In this document: in pieces, positions 22,801 to 33,700 of the stretch | How positions within the stretch are numbered: position 1 is the stretch's first letter | Layout: each line of letters opens with the position of its first letter | NCBI RefSeq assembly: GCF_027172205.1 | Contig: NC_070615.1 | Coordinates: forward strand, 47,147,501-47,211,500 | From: Podarcis raffonei | Taxonomy: Eukaryota; Chordata; Lepidosauria; Squamata; Lacertidae | Direction of reading: 5' to 3' | Length of the DNA: 64,000 bases | The notes under the pieces: model-generated | Database searches by the model: none | The model's input: the letters and a program-made list of their open reading frames with translations, nothing else | What the model was told of the DNA's origin: nothing | Position numbers and translations under genes: made by a program

Positions 22801-24543
22801 TTATATATCTGAGTTTCTAACACTGCTGGGGAGAGTCCCAAATGCTAGACAGAGAGGTCTGCAGGGACAGATTTAGCCCCTGGATAAAGGCTCCCGTGCT
22901 AGAGGGGGATTTTCCACCGGTGGCAGATGACACAGACTGTGACTCCATGAGACAGGTGTAAAACCAAATTAAATAAAGGTTTTATTTCAAAACAACAAAC
23001 AGCAAAGCTTGTGGGTGTTTTGCCTGCAGGCAAAGTTCAAACTGCAGCTTTTCTCCTTTTGTAGTCATGGCCAGCTGCAACCAATCAGCCCAGAGCTCAC
23101 AAAAACTGTTCTTAAAGGTACAAACATCTTTATTGTTTCTGTGCAGAATGACTCCCAACATCCCGACCCCAGAATTATAAAATTGAGGGTGAGACTTCAT
23201 TTAAAGCAAGGGTGGGGAGCCTGTGGCCCTCCAGACTACAGACGCCCGTCGTTTCTGAATCCTGGCGATGCTGGCTGGGGTTGATGGGAAGTGCAGCCCA
23301 GGAACATCTGGAGGGCCACAGGTTCCCCCCACCTGCTTTAAAAGGAAGCACACCAAGTAACAGACACAGGAATAGGAATTCTCCAAGTGTCACTGACCTT
23401 ACCCACAGAGGGGAAACCAATCAGCGCCACCCGCGCATCTCCAGATTTCATCACATCAAAGCCTTCGCCTTTGCCCGCCGCCGATTTGGAAGGCTCCAAA
23501 AGCTGAGCTCTGTACTTTGCAAGCTTTGCCTTCAGCAAGCCAAGATGGTACTCGGTGGCTAGAGTGGAAATAGAAAAAGTAACACACACATACATGACTA
23601 GGAAACAAAATCAGTGACCGATGAGTTAGTGCACCTGTACTATCCTAATGGCTCCCTCTCTGTTCCTCTTGCCTAGCTCTCCAACCTGGTCACCCAGAGC
23701 TACTGTTTCCCCTTTCTAAAGGCAAAAAGCACCTCCGGCGGTATTTCTGTCAATTACTCAGCTGGGCTGGGGAAAGGGATAAAGAGCCAGATTTCACCGC
23801 ACACTAGGTATGAACTTTAAGAAAACGAAGAGCTTCAGGCTTTTAACTGTTACCCTGTGATAGTTTCTGGTTTGTTTACTTTTATTATGTATTTCGTGTT
23901 CTTATTCTGTGTTTTAATGTTGTGAAGAGACCTGAAATCAGTAACAAAAAATTCCAGGGTTACGAATCTCAATGCACCGTCCTACTCCCCCGCTTTTAAA
24001 AGTCCCCTAGCTACCTTGCAACCGCACTTGTTTTCCCTCCCCAAATGTATTATACCGAAGGGGGGCACAGAAAGTGCTTAAGCAAAATAGCGATAATGAA
24101 AAGACAGTCCTGGGCAAATAAATGCAACACACTTGGTACACAAACTTTGCATGCAGGTGCTGTAGGAGCCCATCTGAAGAGCCGCCCACCCCCAACCCTG
24201 CAGTTCATTCCCTCCTTAATAAATCTAATAAATAAAATAAATCCACACCCTGCCAACCCCGCAAAAACAGCCTCAACCCTCTGCCATTGCCCAGCCCAGG
24301 ACCTTAGAGTTCCTATTATTGTTTTTAACCCTCTCGGGGCAAAAACTCAGCAGGCGAAGCTTTTCAACCAAGAAAAGCTGCACCTGCCGAACTTCTGCCT
24401 GCCGAGCAGGCGCTTCAAAGGCCCCAGTCAACGGGTAGCCTCTTCCATTCAGCCGGCGCGTCCTAAGGAGGAGCCAAACCTTTGTTCTTCTGGGTCCGGG
24501 CGATCTCCTTCTCGATCTCCGCGATCTTCTCCAGGATCCCCAT
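10924..24543 (-). CDS. DRG2: Developmentally regulated GTP-binding protein 2, complete, 13 coding exons
   Basis: DRG2 is a cytosolic Obg/DRG-family GTPase that pairs with DFRP2/RWDD1 and associates with translating ribosomes. Coding exons (minus strand) are 24543-24480, 23558-23398, 21823-21734, 20310-20250, 18820-18730, 18108-18036, 17014-16924, 15592-15495, 14144-14068, 13402-13314, 13171-13113, 12503-12450 and 11010-10924. The joined frame is 364 codons plus TAA, the length I recall for human DRG2. The start is [20 protein letters not shown]. Visible motifs are G1 GFPSVGKS (residues 69-76), G3 DLPG (115-118), G4 NKVD (246-249) and G5-like ISCGMK (268-273). A C-terminal TGS region ends ...[12 protein letters not shown]. 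All 12 introns have GT and AG ends. No frame breaks were seen. Introns carry LINE, BovB, SINE and MITE copies. Confidence 0.98.
11195..11305. mobile_element. Palindromic hAT-like MITE
   Basis: GGGACTCCAACTCCCATCAG and the opposing GATGGGAGCTTGAGTCC arm form an imperfect palindrome in DRG2 intron 12. It belongs to the same family as the MITEs at 11695, 22256, 23207, 26948, 45909 and 62514. Confidence 0.6.
11695..11805. mobile_element. Palindromic hAT-like MITE
   Basis: GACCACAACTCCCATCATCC with the opposing GATGGGAGCTGAAGTCC arm and CTGGAGGGC edge mark the same palindromic family. It lies in DRG2 intron 12. Confidence 0.65.
11913..12151 (-). mobile_element. tRNA-derived SINE, truncated, minus orientation
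   Basis: It starts with GGTAAAGGTAAAGGGACCCC (the complement of the tail) and ends inside the body at CTGCTAGGTTGG, so the tRNA-like head is missing. It abuts an L2-type LINE tail at 11825-11912 (GAGTGGCTGGGGCAGCCCAG). Confidence 0.8.
15047..15246 (-). mobile_element. L2-type LINE 3' end, minus orientation
   Basis: ATACCCCGCCCATCTGGCTG followed by CCCCAGCCGCTCTGGGCGGC is the complement of the usual CCGCCCAGAGTGGCTGGGG / GGCGGGGTATAAATAAT end. ORF2 C-terminal sequence (complement of AAACAGGGCTGTC, GAACGCCCTCCCATCAGATG) follows. It lies in DRG2 intron 8. Confidence 0.75.
15247..15415 (-). mobile_element. CR1 LINE 3' UTR fragment, minus orientation
   Basis: GACCAAAGGTCTATCTAGTC and CAGCACTCTGTCCCCACAGT are the complement of the common CR1 3' end (TGGACTAGATGGGCCTTTGG-type). 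It is old and truncated, next to DRG2 exon 8. Confidence 0.65.
16028..16467 (+). mobile_element. 5'-truncated BovB (RTE) LINE with open ORF2 C-terminal frame
   Basis: The plus-strand frame through 16446 encodes the ORF2 end without interruption from [20 protein letters not shown] through [20 protein letters not shown] and [20 protein letters not shown] to ...VTKSRT. The 3' end is ...GACTGAACGACTAAACAACAACA-like. An 11-bp duplication (AATTAAAATAC at 16017-16027, AATTCAAATAC at 16468-16478) flanks it. It inserted into an older minus-strand LINE fragment (about 15905-16016 and 16480-16830) in DRG2 intron 7. Confidence 0.93.
17318..17370. repeat. (AAT)n microsatellite
   Basis: There is a pure AAT tract of about 17 units in DRG2 intron 6. 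Similar AAT/ATT tracts at 19843-19891, 20925-20966 and 48285-48337 sit at LINE tails, so this one may also be a relic of a LINE 3' end. Confidence 0.9.
17621..17725. mobile_element. Pogo/Tigger-like MITE, one half only
   Basis: It begins TACAGTGGTACCTCGGGTTA with TA at the border and follows the family to ACTTTAGCTAATGGGGC. The second half is missing or too diverged to see. Confidence 0.75.
18257..18620 (+). mobile_element. hAT-type element with internal tandem repeats, 3' end missing
   Basis: The 5' end CAGGGGTCGGCAAAGGTTTA and TAGGCCGGATCACTCC / GTGGGCCGGACTGG text are typical of Charlie-like hAT non-autonomous elements. From about 18345 to 18505 a degenerate unit of roughly 35 bp recurs, built around TCTGCGCATG and GCAGACGCAATTTCC. 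The expected ...GACCCCTG 3' end is absent. It ends about 110 bp from DRG2 exon 5. Confidence 0.65.
19640..19891 (+). mobile_element. LINE 3' tail with (ATT)n end
   Basis: AACTGCCCTGAGCCCAGTTT, then GAAGGGCGGGGTATAAATAA, then a long ATT tract form the standard 3' end of an L2/CR1-like LINE. There is no ORF portion. Confidence 0.65.
20447..20966 (+). mobile_element. L2-type LINE, ORF2 C-terminus and 3' tail
   Basis: The plus strand encodes [53 protein letters not shown] and [12 protein letters not shown], which is the conserved C-terminal end of L2-type ORF2. It ends CAGAGTGGCTGGGGAAACTC ... GGTATAAATAATAAATTATT. The frame is shifted near its start. It lies in DRG2 intron 3, directly upstream of exon 4 in transcript terms. 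Confidence 0.85.
21936..21960. repeat. (TTTG)n microsatellite
   Basis: About six TTTG units lie in DRG2 intron 2. Confidence 0.85.
22256..22393. mobile_element. Palindromic hAT MITE with 8-bp target-site duplication
   Basis: The ends are CAGGCATAGGCAAACTCGGG and its near-exact complement CTCGAGTTTGCCTATGCCTG. The centre carries the CCCATCATCCC / GGGATGATGGG arms. The flanks TGTTATAT (22248-22255) and TGTTAAAT (22394-22401) are an 8-bp hAT-style duplication with one change. Confidence 0.9.
23207..23335. mobile_element. Palindromic hAT MITE
   Basis: The ends CAAGGGTGGGGAGCCTGTGG and CCACAGGTTCCCCCCACCTG are inverted. The flanks ATTTAAAG and CTTTAAAA suggest an aged 8-bp duplication. It lies 62 bp downstream of DRG2 exon 2 in transcript terms. 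Confidence 0.8.
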
Positions 24544-24745
24544 CGTGGCACTCCGGGACGGGAAGCGCAGCTGGCCAGGGAAAGCAGAGAGGGAGCGCTG
24601 ACCCGGAAGTGTTGCAGGCAGCCGCCTCTCACACAGGAGGTGATCTCGGATCGGTGCGACGCGCTTTCTTGTCCCCTGCGCCAACCGAAGCCGGCGGCTT
24701 TTCCGTTCCGCGCGTCGAAGAGAGAGAGCGATAGTTAGTTTACAC
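24544..24745 (-). promoter_or_regulatory. DRG2: Probable DRG2 5' UTR and core promoter
   Basis: This GC-rich stretch is directly upstream of the DRG2 ATG (24543) and is bounded on the far side by a hAT element at 24746. No TATA box is evident. The start ATG is preceded by GTGCCACG on the minus strand, giving a purine-poor but acceptable context. The transcription start is not determined. Confidence 0.5.
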
Positions 24746-25014
24746 CATGGGTAGGCAAACTGAGGCCCGGGGGCCGGATCCGGCCCAATCGCCTTCTCAA
24801 TCTGGCCCGCGGACGGTCCGGGAATCAGCGTGTTTTTACATGAGTAGAATGTGTTTTTTTATTTAAAATGCATCTCTAGACGAGTTATTTGTGGGGCATA
24901 GGAATTCGTTCATTATTATTCGTCCATTCCCCCCCTTCAAAATGTAGTCCGGCCCCCCACAAGGTCTGAGGGACAGTGGACCGGCCCCCTGCTGAAAAAG
25001 TTTGCTGACCCCTG
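24746..25014. mobile_element. hAT (Charlie-like) non-autonomous element with 8-bp duplication
   Basis: The ends are CATGGGTAGGCAAACT and AGTTTGCTGACCCCTG. The interior has GGGGGCCGGATCCGGCCCAA and GGACCGGCCCCCTGCTG. The flanks GTTTACAC (24738-24745) and GTTTACAA (25015-25022) are the target-site duplication with one change. It sits about 200 bp upstream of the DRG2 start codon. Confidence 0.88.
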
Positions 25015-25299
25015 GTTTACAACTGAGAAGGGCGCCGTATCTGCGTGGAAGGAGCTGCGGAGCCCAAGACTGGACTACCTTGCAGGGTTGGTGTTGGCTG
25101 CCTCTCCCTCAGCGGGTCTTGCTCTGCGTCTCAGGGTTGCTGTTGACCCTGTCCCTCACCCTGGGCTAGGCAAAAGGGCGGGGTGAGTGAAGGATCTTGT
25201 CTCCCCACCCACCAGAGAGAGAGAGAGAGACGTCTTGGAAAACTTTCCCAAACCTTAGGGAAGCAAGTCTTTGCTAAGAGTGAGTGTCAAAAACGTATA

Positions 25300-25440
25300 G
25301 TTTTTTTTAAAAGCTGCGGTAGAGGATCAGACTCTTAATCGCAAGGTCGTGGTTTGGAGGCTCACGCTGGGAAAGAGATTCCTGCATTGCGGCGGGTTGG
25401 ACTAGATGACCCTCGTGGTGTCTTCCAACTCTACAATTAT
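25300..25440 (+). mobile_element. SINE 3'-end fragment
   Basis: GGTAGAGGATCAGACTCTTA, then GATTCCTGCATTGCGGCGGG and GTTGGACTAGATGACCCTCG and TTCCAACTCTACAATTATG match the 3' part of a widespread reptilian SINE. Similar tails are at 7345-7375 and 32765-32815. Confidence 0.6.
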
Positions 25441-26502
25441 GTGGTACAATTATCAGCTCCCTGCCCCGCACCCCAGCAAAAAAAGAGAAAACACCAACTG
25501 GGGCTGTCATACCCTCCAACATTTCTCCAATGAAAATAGGTACGTCCCATTCCATAATGATAATTTTACTATTTACTACACATCTGTGTTGTCCCAGCCA
25601 CTCTGGGCGGCTTCCAACATATATAAAGAAACATCATTAAACATAAAACCCTTCCCTATACTGTACAGGATTGCTTTCAGATGGCTCGGGGGTTAGATAA
25701 CTCCATACCCTCTAACATTTATCCAATGAAAATAGGACATCCTACAGAAAAGTGGGGCATTCCAGGATCAAATAAGAAACCAGGATGACTTCTCTAAATT
25801 ACGGACGTCCCTGGAAAATAGGGACACTTGGGAAGGCCTGGGCTGTTGTAAGACAACCACCCCACTCCACCCGCTCAGGCTCACCTCTCTTCACCTGCGG
25901 CATAGGTAAGTTATATAGGAGGATTTATTTATCCCTTTCTAACCCAGGAAGCACCTGTAAGACCTTTACGCCTCCACCCCTCCAAAGAAACCCACCACCC
26001 CACCCTAGTTTGGCACGTTGGCCATAAACACTGATGGAGTCCTTTATGGGCAGGAAACTGGTAAGAATGAAGCAGTCACCAAAGGGCTTGTTTGTGGCCA
26101 GAGCAACTGTACATCAGTTAAGGCTAGCAACATAATTATTAAGTTTCAAAACCTCATCAATATAGGGCATGATAGGGCCTGGCAGGTGTCTGTAGGTCAA
26201 AAGGCAATGCTCTGCTGAGAGCCCCATGTTGATCTGTGACCTAATTTAGTTATGATAGACCTATGCAACAGATGGGCAGGGGAAGAGCAGGGTGCAGTTA
26301 AGGAGCAAATGATCACAGGCTTCAGTGTCCAACATACTTCTGATTGCCTTTGAAGGTTGGATTTGGTCCAACATACTTCCCTGCCTACAGAATTAGAATT
26401 ACGCAAGAACTGCAGATACAGGTTCTAGCTTTCCTTGGTCAGTTTTTGCCTTTCTTAAAAAAGCACACAACCCCCACACCCCTGCCCTGCCATTGTTCCC
26501 TT

Positions 26503-26520
26503 GCAGCAGCAGCAGCAGCA
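26503..26520. repeat. Short (CAG)n tract
   Basis: Five to six GCA/CAG units lie just beyond the inferred GID4 poly(A) site. It is not in a coding frame. Confidence 0.7.
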
Positions 26521-26549
26521 AAGAGAGGACAGTGAGAAACATCACACAA

Positions 26550-29500
26550 CACATCCTTGTTAAATTCATGTTTTTAATTTGGACACTGATAACTCTGGAA
26601 AAACTCCCTTTTCTGCAATTTGTCTATAAATACTCTTTAATACTCTTGATTTACAAGATAGCTTTATAAAACCTTTTCAATAAGACTTGGAAGATTCCAC
26701 CCTCAGAAGCCACGCTGCCTGGGACAAGCCCCAGCCTGTTAGTCTTCTCTACAAGCACAATGCAACCATGCTTCATACTCTCATTTCTTTTAGCATCTGA
26801 CAGTTTATAAGGGAAAGGTGTGTTGCTTGTTTGTGTGTGTGGAGAATGCAAGTCAAGCCAACCAGGGGGTGGGTGGGTGGGCGTTATGTGCTAAATAATA
26901 AAGCAATTTCTAAAATGCTTGTTCCTTCCTGTGTCCTTTTAAGCTGCCCGTGGTACCTGTGGCCTTCCAGATTTTACTGGATTCAAACTCCCATCAACCC
27001 CAGCCAGCAAAGCCAGTAGTAAAGCACGAAGGGAGTTGTAGTGCTGCAGTCTCCCCCCATCACTTTTTAAAATGCAAGGGCTTGTAGGTGGTCTTGCACA
27101 GAAGCATTTGCCAAATTCAGAGTAGACCTCAGAACGAATGCAGCCCTTTCCAAATATCAAATTAAAGGCTATTTTCTATCAAATGCCAAGTTTGCATAAC
27201 ACAAATGCAGACACTGTTGACACAACATGGACTACAGTACATTATTCTGAAATGATTTTGAAATCCTGTTTTGGAAGGGTGAATTACAGCAGGTAATCTT
27301 TCTGTCCATCTCTGAATAAATACTTTAGCATTTAAAAGGTAACAAGCTTGCAATTAAAATCAAGCTATCTGCCAGCTGATGAGAACCTGTGCTTCACACA
27401 CACCCCTTTATGGATTTTGGACTCCTCCCTCTCCCGTTTTGTGCTATTAGCCTAAACTGCTTTCGACAACTCCCTTCAACTTAAGACCACTTTGCTATGC
27501 AGCACAGAGTGCTATTGTCTTATAGATCTATAGTAATATAGATCTATAGGCCCAAAGCCCTCCTGGGAATGTGGAACTGGCAATTACATGTGCTGGATCC
27601 TGGCCACTTGCAGTAGATTGTCCATCACAATACAGGGGACAGAATTAAAATGCTAGTATTGGCCTTGCACTGTACTTCTTGCATTCAAAGCTTTGCAAAT
27701 GTGAAATGAGGACCATGGCGCTTTGCTGTCAGGAGACTCTCTCCTTCACCCTAACCCCTTCGTGGGCTATGCTGGAGATGCCTTGTCTTCCTGCGTTGTT
27801 AACACATAAGGTGGTTTCAACTGGCCTGGAGTTACTCTGGAGACTCCTAATTTCCTCCTGAAATAGGCTGAGGAAAGGACTGCTTTTCCTAAGCAAGTTG
27901 TGCCCCCTTATCTTAAAGCAAAGCAAAGGCACAGTTAATTCCTAGTCTCCAAGTGCGATATCTTCTTAGGCATAAGGTGAGAGAGAAGCCTAAGGGAAGG
28001 AGCAGCTGTTTGTACAGCCTGGGATATTTGCCCCCAAACACTCAAATAACCTCCATTATTGTGCATAGACAGTGTCAACTCGTGGATCAAAACTGGAGGA
28101 GGGGGTAGGGTGGAAAAACAGTGAAGAGGCTCACAAACCCAGCCATACTCTCTCCCCATCCACTTCCCTATCAGCATCCAAGCTTGCACTCTTCTGTGTC
28201 AGGCTAACAGACGTATCTGGATGTCATATTACGTCCTGTGGCCACGCAAAGCACTTCAGATCCGTCTCCTTTGAAAGTGAAGAGGAAAACCCCCACAGCC
28301 ATTCAGATCCATTGGAATACATTTCCAACCTCAGTCTACAGGATCAGTGCCAGCCAAAGCCCATTTGCCACATTTCCTCAAGCTCTTCATATCTCTCCAG
28401 TCCCCCTGAAAACAGCAGGCAGCTTCTTCAGACTGCTCTGATTTGCAGGGGAGGGAAGGGAGAAATTGGCCTCTTCGCCATGTTGTCTCCATGAAAGGGT
28501 GCCCTGCGTGGTTAATGTGAGCACTCCCACACACTCCTGTTAAGGCTTCAGTTAGCAAATCTGCCACTGCAATGTACAGTACATGGTTGGGGGTGGGGGG
28601 AGAGAGCAAGCCTGAACTAAGAAAAAAAAAATGATTCAACCCTATTCCATTAAGGGGCTTTGCTTTCTCTCCCGTACATTGTATGCAAAAAATACTCTTT
28701 AAAATGCTCAATAACTTGTTTCAGAAGATGCAGGACAGGCAGAGCTATGTGTACACTGCTCTAAAAGTATTAGAACTCTGCATCTTGGCAATCTAAATTC
28801 TGCACCAAGACAGACAAAGTTCTGCAGTCTGCACAGCAGATGTCAATTGAGAAAGCATGCAGACCTTTTCTTTTGCACAATATATTCTGCCTTTGTTGGC
28901 TGAGGAGGAAATAAAGAACTACATATAGCACTACCCCACCACTAGTCCTACCCTAAATCCACCCCCTCCTCCTCTCAACCACTGAAACCTTGTACAACTC
29001 TGTCTTCCAAACCGTCCTTAGGCATTTCCCGCACTTTCAAACATATCAAAGCCATGGGGGCTAGAAATTCGCTCTTGAATTACTGAAAGTTGACTTCCAC
29101 ATGGCTTACAACAATCTGCACTTTCTCCCGTGCTCCCTCATTATTGCAGTGCACAAAGAGCCCTGCATGTGGAGAGGAGAGAAATTATCTCTCAGCCCCA
29201 AGTGCCATTACTATTTTCTGAAATCCAAGCCACTATAAATGACAGCAATGCCACAGGACAAGAGCAGATCCCAAATGGGGCAGCCACTGTAAGCCTTAAC
29301 TTTGGGCAGACTCCCAGGAAAAATACCAGTACTTTCCTTGCACACAGACCTGCTTTAAGCTGCCTTGTAAATCCTACAAGTGCCTACAAAGGCAAAAAGG
29401 AAAAACTGAAAAGAGCTGGACATTTTTCTGCAAAAGGCTCAGCTGCACAACAGTCTTGATCTACCAAGTGGCAGGGTAGCTGCCTCCATCTCCTGGGCCA

Positions 29501-30764
29501 GCCAATGGTACGTATAATCAAGACGATTCTGGGAAAAACCCCTGCGGATGAGTGCCATGTTAAGCAGGCCAGCAACTTTTAGACTCACTCACTCTCACAC
29601 ACACACGTATTAGCCCACCACAGACACACAAGCCCCACACAAAATTTGGCACACAAGCCTTATGTTTCCGAACATTTTCAAGTCCTTGGAGAGCAGTTTA
29701 TTTTAATGGAGAGTTAGGAGGTTTTTCCCTGATAGAAATCATAGCAAACATCAAATGTTTCCTGTAGCATGAGAAACGGGAGCATGTGCATGGAGCTGAA
29801 TATTCACACCACCGCTAAGCGATTACGCTGGGATGAGCGGGTGTCAACACTGCTGGATTGTTGCACAGAGAGATCACCACCATCAACCAACACTGACTTT
29901 TCACTGCTTTCACCATGAGGGGGTTCAGGGAAAGCAGCCATGGTAAAAATGTAATGAGAGACAATTTGCATATACCATTGAGTCTTTTTGAGGGGGGATG
30001 GCCATAAAAATAGCTCTCTGTCTCTCTTTTTTTTGTACGAAGTCCTTAAAGTTTTTCCTTTAAGATCTGAGACTTTGCATAAGCATCATTACGTTTCCCA
30101 CTATGATGGCCTGTTAGCCATTCCCCCCTTGGTGCAATCCAAGACAACGGCTTACGCCTCTGTGACTGGCTAGCGTTCCTGAGAGATGCAGCCTTGCTAG
30201 CCAACAGGAACGGGCGATTTGCTAGGCCCTCCTCCTCTTGGCCAACTGCTTCCCGTAGTGGATGCTGCAGCTGGGTGTGATGCACACAGGAGCCTCATGC
30301 AACGCTGAGGCTCGAAAGGAAAGGGCATCTGTGGATGACTTGCTCTTAAGTAGAACCCATGAGCTACAGCAAAGTGCGGAGAGACATAAGCCGGCAGCAG
30401 CTTACGTTTCCTCTACTCTAAGGAAATCCAGCTGGGTGCAGCCATTTCCTCCTCCGAAAGGGGCAGAAGAGTTTTCAGTGGTAAAGAGACTAGCTGTGCA
30501 ATAAGAAAAGTGCATTTGAATGGTAGCTTTAAAACCAGATTAAAGTATCAAGTTTGCCACGCAGCTGGAGGAAGGGTCAGGCTCCGGCAGCCTCAGGCTT
30601 CACATTCACGCTCTCACACCAGTCCGGTAGCCCGACAGGAGAAGAGCCTGGAGTCTCCTGTCCTGACAGGGACATCGCAGTTGTCTTAACAGAGCATGCT
30701 CTCTCTCTCGCTCTCTCCCCCTGGCCCCACTGGCCATCTCTCGGCGCCACTCTTGGTATCGCTG
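26550..30764 (-). other. GID4: Inferred long GID4 3' UTR
   Basis: This run after the GID4 stop codon has only one short MITE-like patch (about 26948-27055) and otherwise none of the LINE/SINE/MITE copies that crowd the rest of the window. No splice-framed exon is visible in it. A long 3' UTR, possibly with several poly(A) sites, is the simplest reading. This is inference; the stretch could also hold an unrecognised non-coding transcript. Confidence 0.55.
26573..26578 (-). terminator. GID4: Candidate GID4 poly(A) signal (ATTAAA on minus strand)
   Basis: TTTAAT on the plus strand gives ATTAAA on the minus strand. A GU-rich stretch (GGATGTGTTGTGTGATG on minus) follows 20-40 bp downstream, as expected of a cleavage site. 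It ends a 4.2-kb stretch free of recognisable repeats that starts at the GID4 stop. Alternative signals exist, for example AATAAA on minus at about 29698-29703. Confidence 0.5.
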
Positions 30765-33700
30765 TCACCGGAATTCGTAAATGGGTGCGCTGTACTCTGG
30801 GACATGAGTCAAATTCAGAGACTGATACCTGAGGGGACAAGCAAAGAGGATTTTAATGATATAATCTACCCCTTATTCTGCTTAATGAGGGCAACAGTTT
30901 TCAAACTGTAACACCCGGAAACTTGTTGCCATACTGCTCAACAGCCCCAGCACTCTTGCCTAATTTTAACATCCTGGCTTATTCAGAAGATGGTAACCAT
31001 GGGTTCCTGGTTTCATTGCTTGCACCATGAAGGAAGGAGCACCAAGTGCGGGCAAGAGGCTCATTCCTGTCTCAGCTTATTAGGCCAATACGGGATTGTC
31101 TGAACATGACCAACGTGTAGATTGCCTTGGCACAGTGTCTTAAGCAGTCCCAGTTCAGCTGAGCAAAGCAGTAACGTTGCAGTGAGCCCCAATTAAGCAT
31201 GCCAGGCATGCCGGGCCTCCCCACTTGGCTCAAACCACCGGAGAGGTAAACCCACAGGGCCACACTGAAGAGGAAGAATTGGGTGCACTCTCCAAGTGCG
31301 CTCCCAATTCTTCATTTCCAGCACTGGTAGAACCTGTTGCCCTTTTCTCATCTTGCCTGTTTCATTAAGATCTGCCTTTACTGAGCTGCGTTTCCAAGGA
31401 ATGCCCTCAGCTGTGCTGGATGGGCATTATAAGAAGACCCCATACACAGATAGACTCTGCATGTGGGCAACCACAAGTAGAAGACATTCTTTACTATTTA
31501 TTATATTTCCTGTTATACACAGAACCTAGGAGATGTTTCTAACTCCCCTATTTGTTCAAGAAAGCAGTCTCTCCTTGGGGGAGACGGTTCAGTGGCTGTT
31601 GTCTAATGCTTAGTGACTCTTTTTGCACTGGCAGCAAGAAAGTTTAGGAGGAGGAATAGGACAAAATAGCAGTAAATTGTAAGGAAGATTCAGAGGTCTA
31701 AATTGAAATGCACTGTGTGTGGTTATGGAGGCTCCTCATTTATAGGCTCGCTTGCAATACATGATTCCAGTTGTTTAAGCAAAGGTTTTGTATTGTATTT
31801 TATATTGTCTGTGTCATGGCCTTCAGCTACCACAATAAAGTTATTGAGCTTAGTGCCCTTTTCTCTTGCCCTGCAGAATAAAAGAAAGTCCTCCAGCCAG
31901 TGCTCCACAGAGGCAGCCCCTTACCATTCTGAACTCCTGTGATAGTAATAGCCTTCTATAGATGCTGCAGATTTCTGGAAGCATATGTAATAGAACCCAG
32001 CAAAGGAAGCACCGCTGATGTCTTTGATGGTGTGATCAGGGACCAGGAACTGTTCCTGCACAAGAGTTAACAAAATTTTGAAAAGCTAGAAGGGAGCTGG
32101 GATAGTTTTTTCACTGCAGCAAATGTCTGCTGGACATTTTCCTACAGAAAAATAGAACACACCCCCCCACTGGTCTGTTATAGCTTTCATTAGGCACCAG
32201 CCCCTAGTTAAGTGTTTGCACAGCACAGCTCACACTGGGTTTACTATACATTAAAACATGCTTTCGTTTTCTTCTCTTTGAAATTTAAACAGTGCAAGGG
32301 AAGTGAATGCAACTGAACTGCCAGTAATGAAGATAGTCACAAATATTCCAATATAAATAATTTCAAAGTAAATGGCATTTAACACACGTTAAGTATTACT
32401 TTACTATAATTTTTTCATCAAATATTTCTGTTCATCTACTTTTAACTATGAACAAAAGTTTGAGATATTGGGACAGCAAGTGAAAGCACAATGTATTTTT
32501 GTAGGTTTGTTTACTTCAGCCCAACACAAAAAAGTCCGGAAAAATTCTGGGGAAATTTCAGGTTCAAACTCCACACGGGGCACTACAACCCTGCAGCCTG
32601 ACTGCATCAAAGGAGTGCTGCTGCTCTGCTCTTGTTCTCTGCAGTGCTCTGGACTTGGGGCCCAGAGAGAACAAGGACTACACTGGAGGTGCGGGGGGCT
32701 TCTTCCTTCCTTGTAGGGTCCTGTGCAGGAAGCCTGACTGTGTAATACAAGCTGGTTCCTATACTGAAATGGTTGGATTGGATGATTCTCCCTCTCCAAC
32801 TCTATAATTCTATACTGCATGCTGTCACTGCACACTATACTGAGGAATTTCAGAGATGTTTGCCCTCCCTGCTGGATGTGGAGGAGGAAGGAAACCTTGT
32901 GTTATCCTTCCATCCTGCCTGCAGCAATCCAATTAGGCAGCAAGACCAAATAAGATAGATTACCCTAGACCTCCTAGGGGTGTGCCTGCGCTAAGTGACA
33001 GTTAGACTGTCACACAGGCCCTCTAGCAACACACCCTATGTGAATGCACATGAAGAACTTACCTTCCACCTCATAAAGACAAAGTCATCGTTCTTCAGAT
33101 CCTCATAATCAAAGTCATCAGAGTTAAATGTTTTTGCGTACTGGTAAAAGGCTGGGAACTTCCCCTAGAAGCAAAAGGGACACACAGTGCTTACAATTCC
33201 GGAGGAAATATGTGTGCTGCATGACTCGAGACAAGTTCAAATACCTGCCAAGCTAATCACCACCAGCCAGACCCTGGGTGCCACCCACTAAAGGAATCAA
33301 TTTCCAGAGAAGGATGCCAAAGTTCCCTATTCCCTGTCCATCCTCTCTATTTGCTGATCATGGCAGAATTGAAATCTTTCCCACAAAACCCAGCCTTCTG
33401 CGTGCAGCTACAAACTCAGCCTCAGTCACGCCAAACAGCTGGGATGCAGCGACATCACAGCCTTCCTCAAGAAGGCAGCCAGTAAGAACAAAAAATAACA
33501 CTAAAATAAGAGCTATGTAATTATGTGTCATTTCTTTTAGGAGTTGCTCTTTGTCAATTTCCTTCTGTGTTTGGCTAGCAGACACATCTGGTAAGAAGCT
33601 GTCCAGAACCTGCTGCCAATTCCTACCCTAGAGACCGGAGGCAAAAAAAACAAACCACCAATCAAAGTCACCAAGAGTAGTTCCTCACTTGAAGTCCTAA

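Noticed and set aside
24045-24734. A 229-codon plus-strand open frame
   Set aside because: It runs antisense over DRG2 exon 1 and its GC-rich promoter, with no family resemblance. It is a composition effect.
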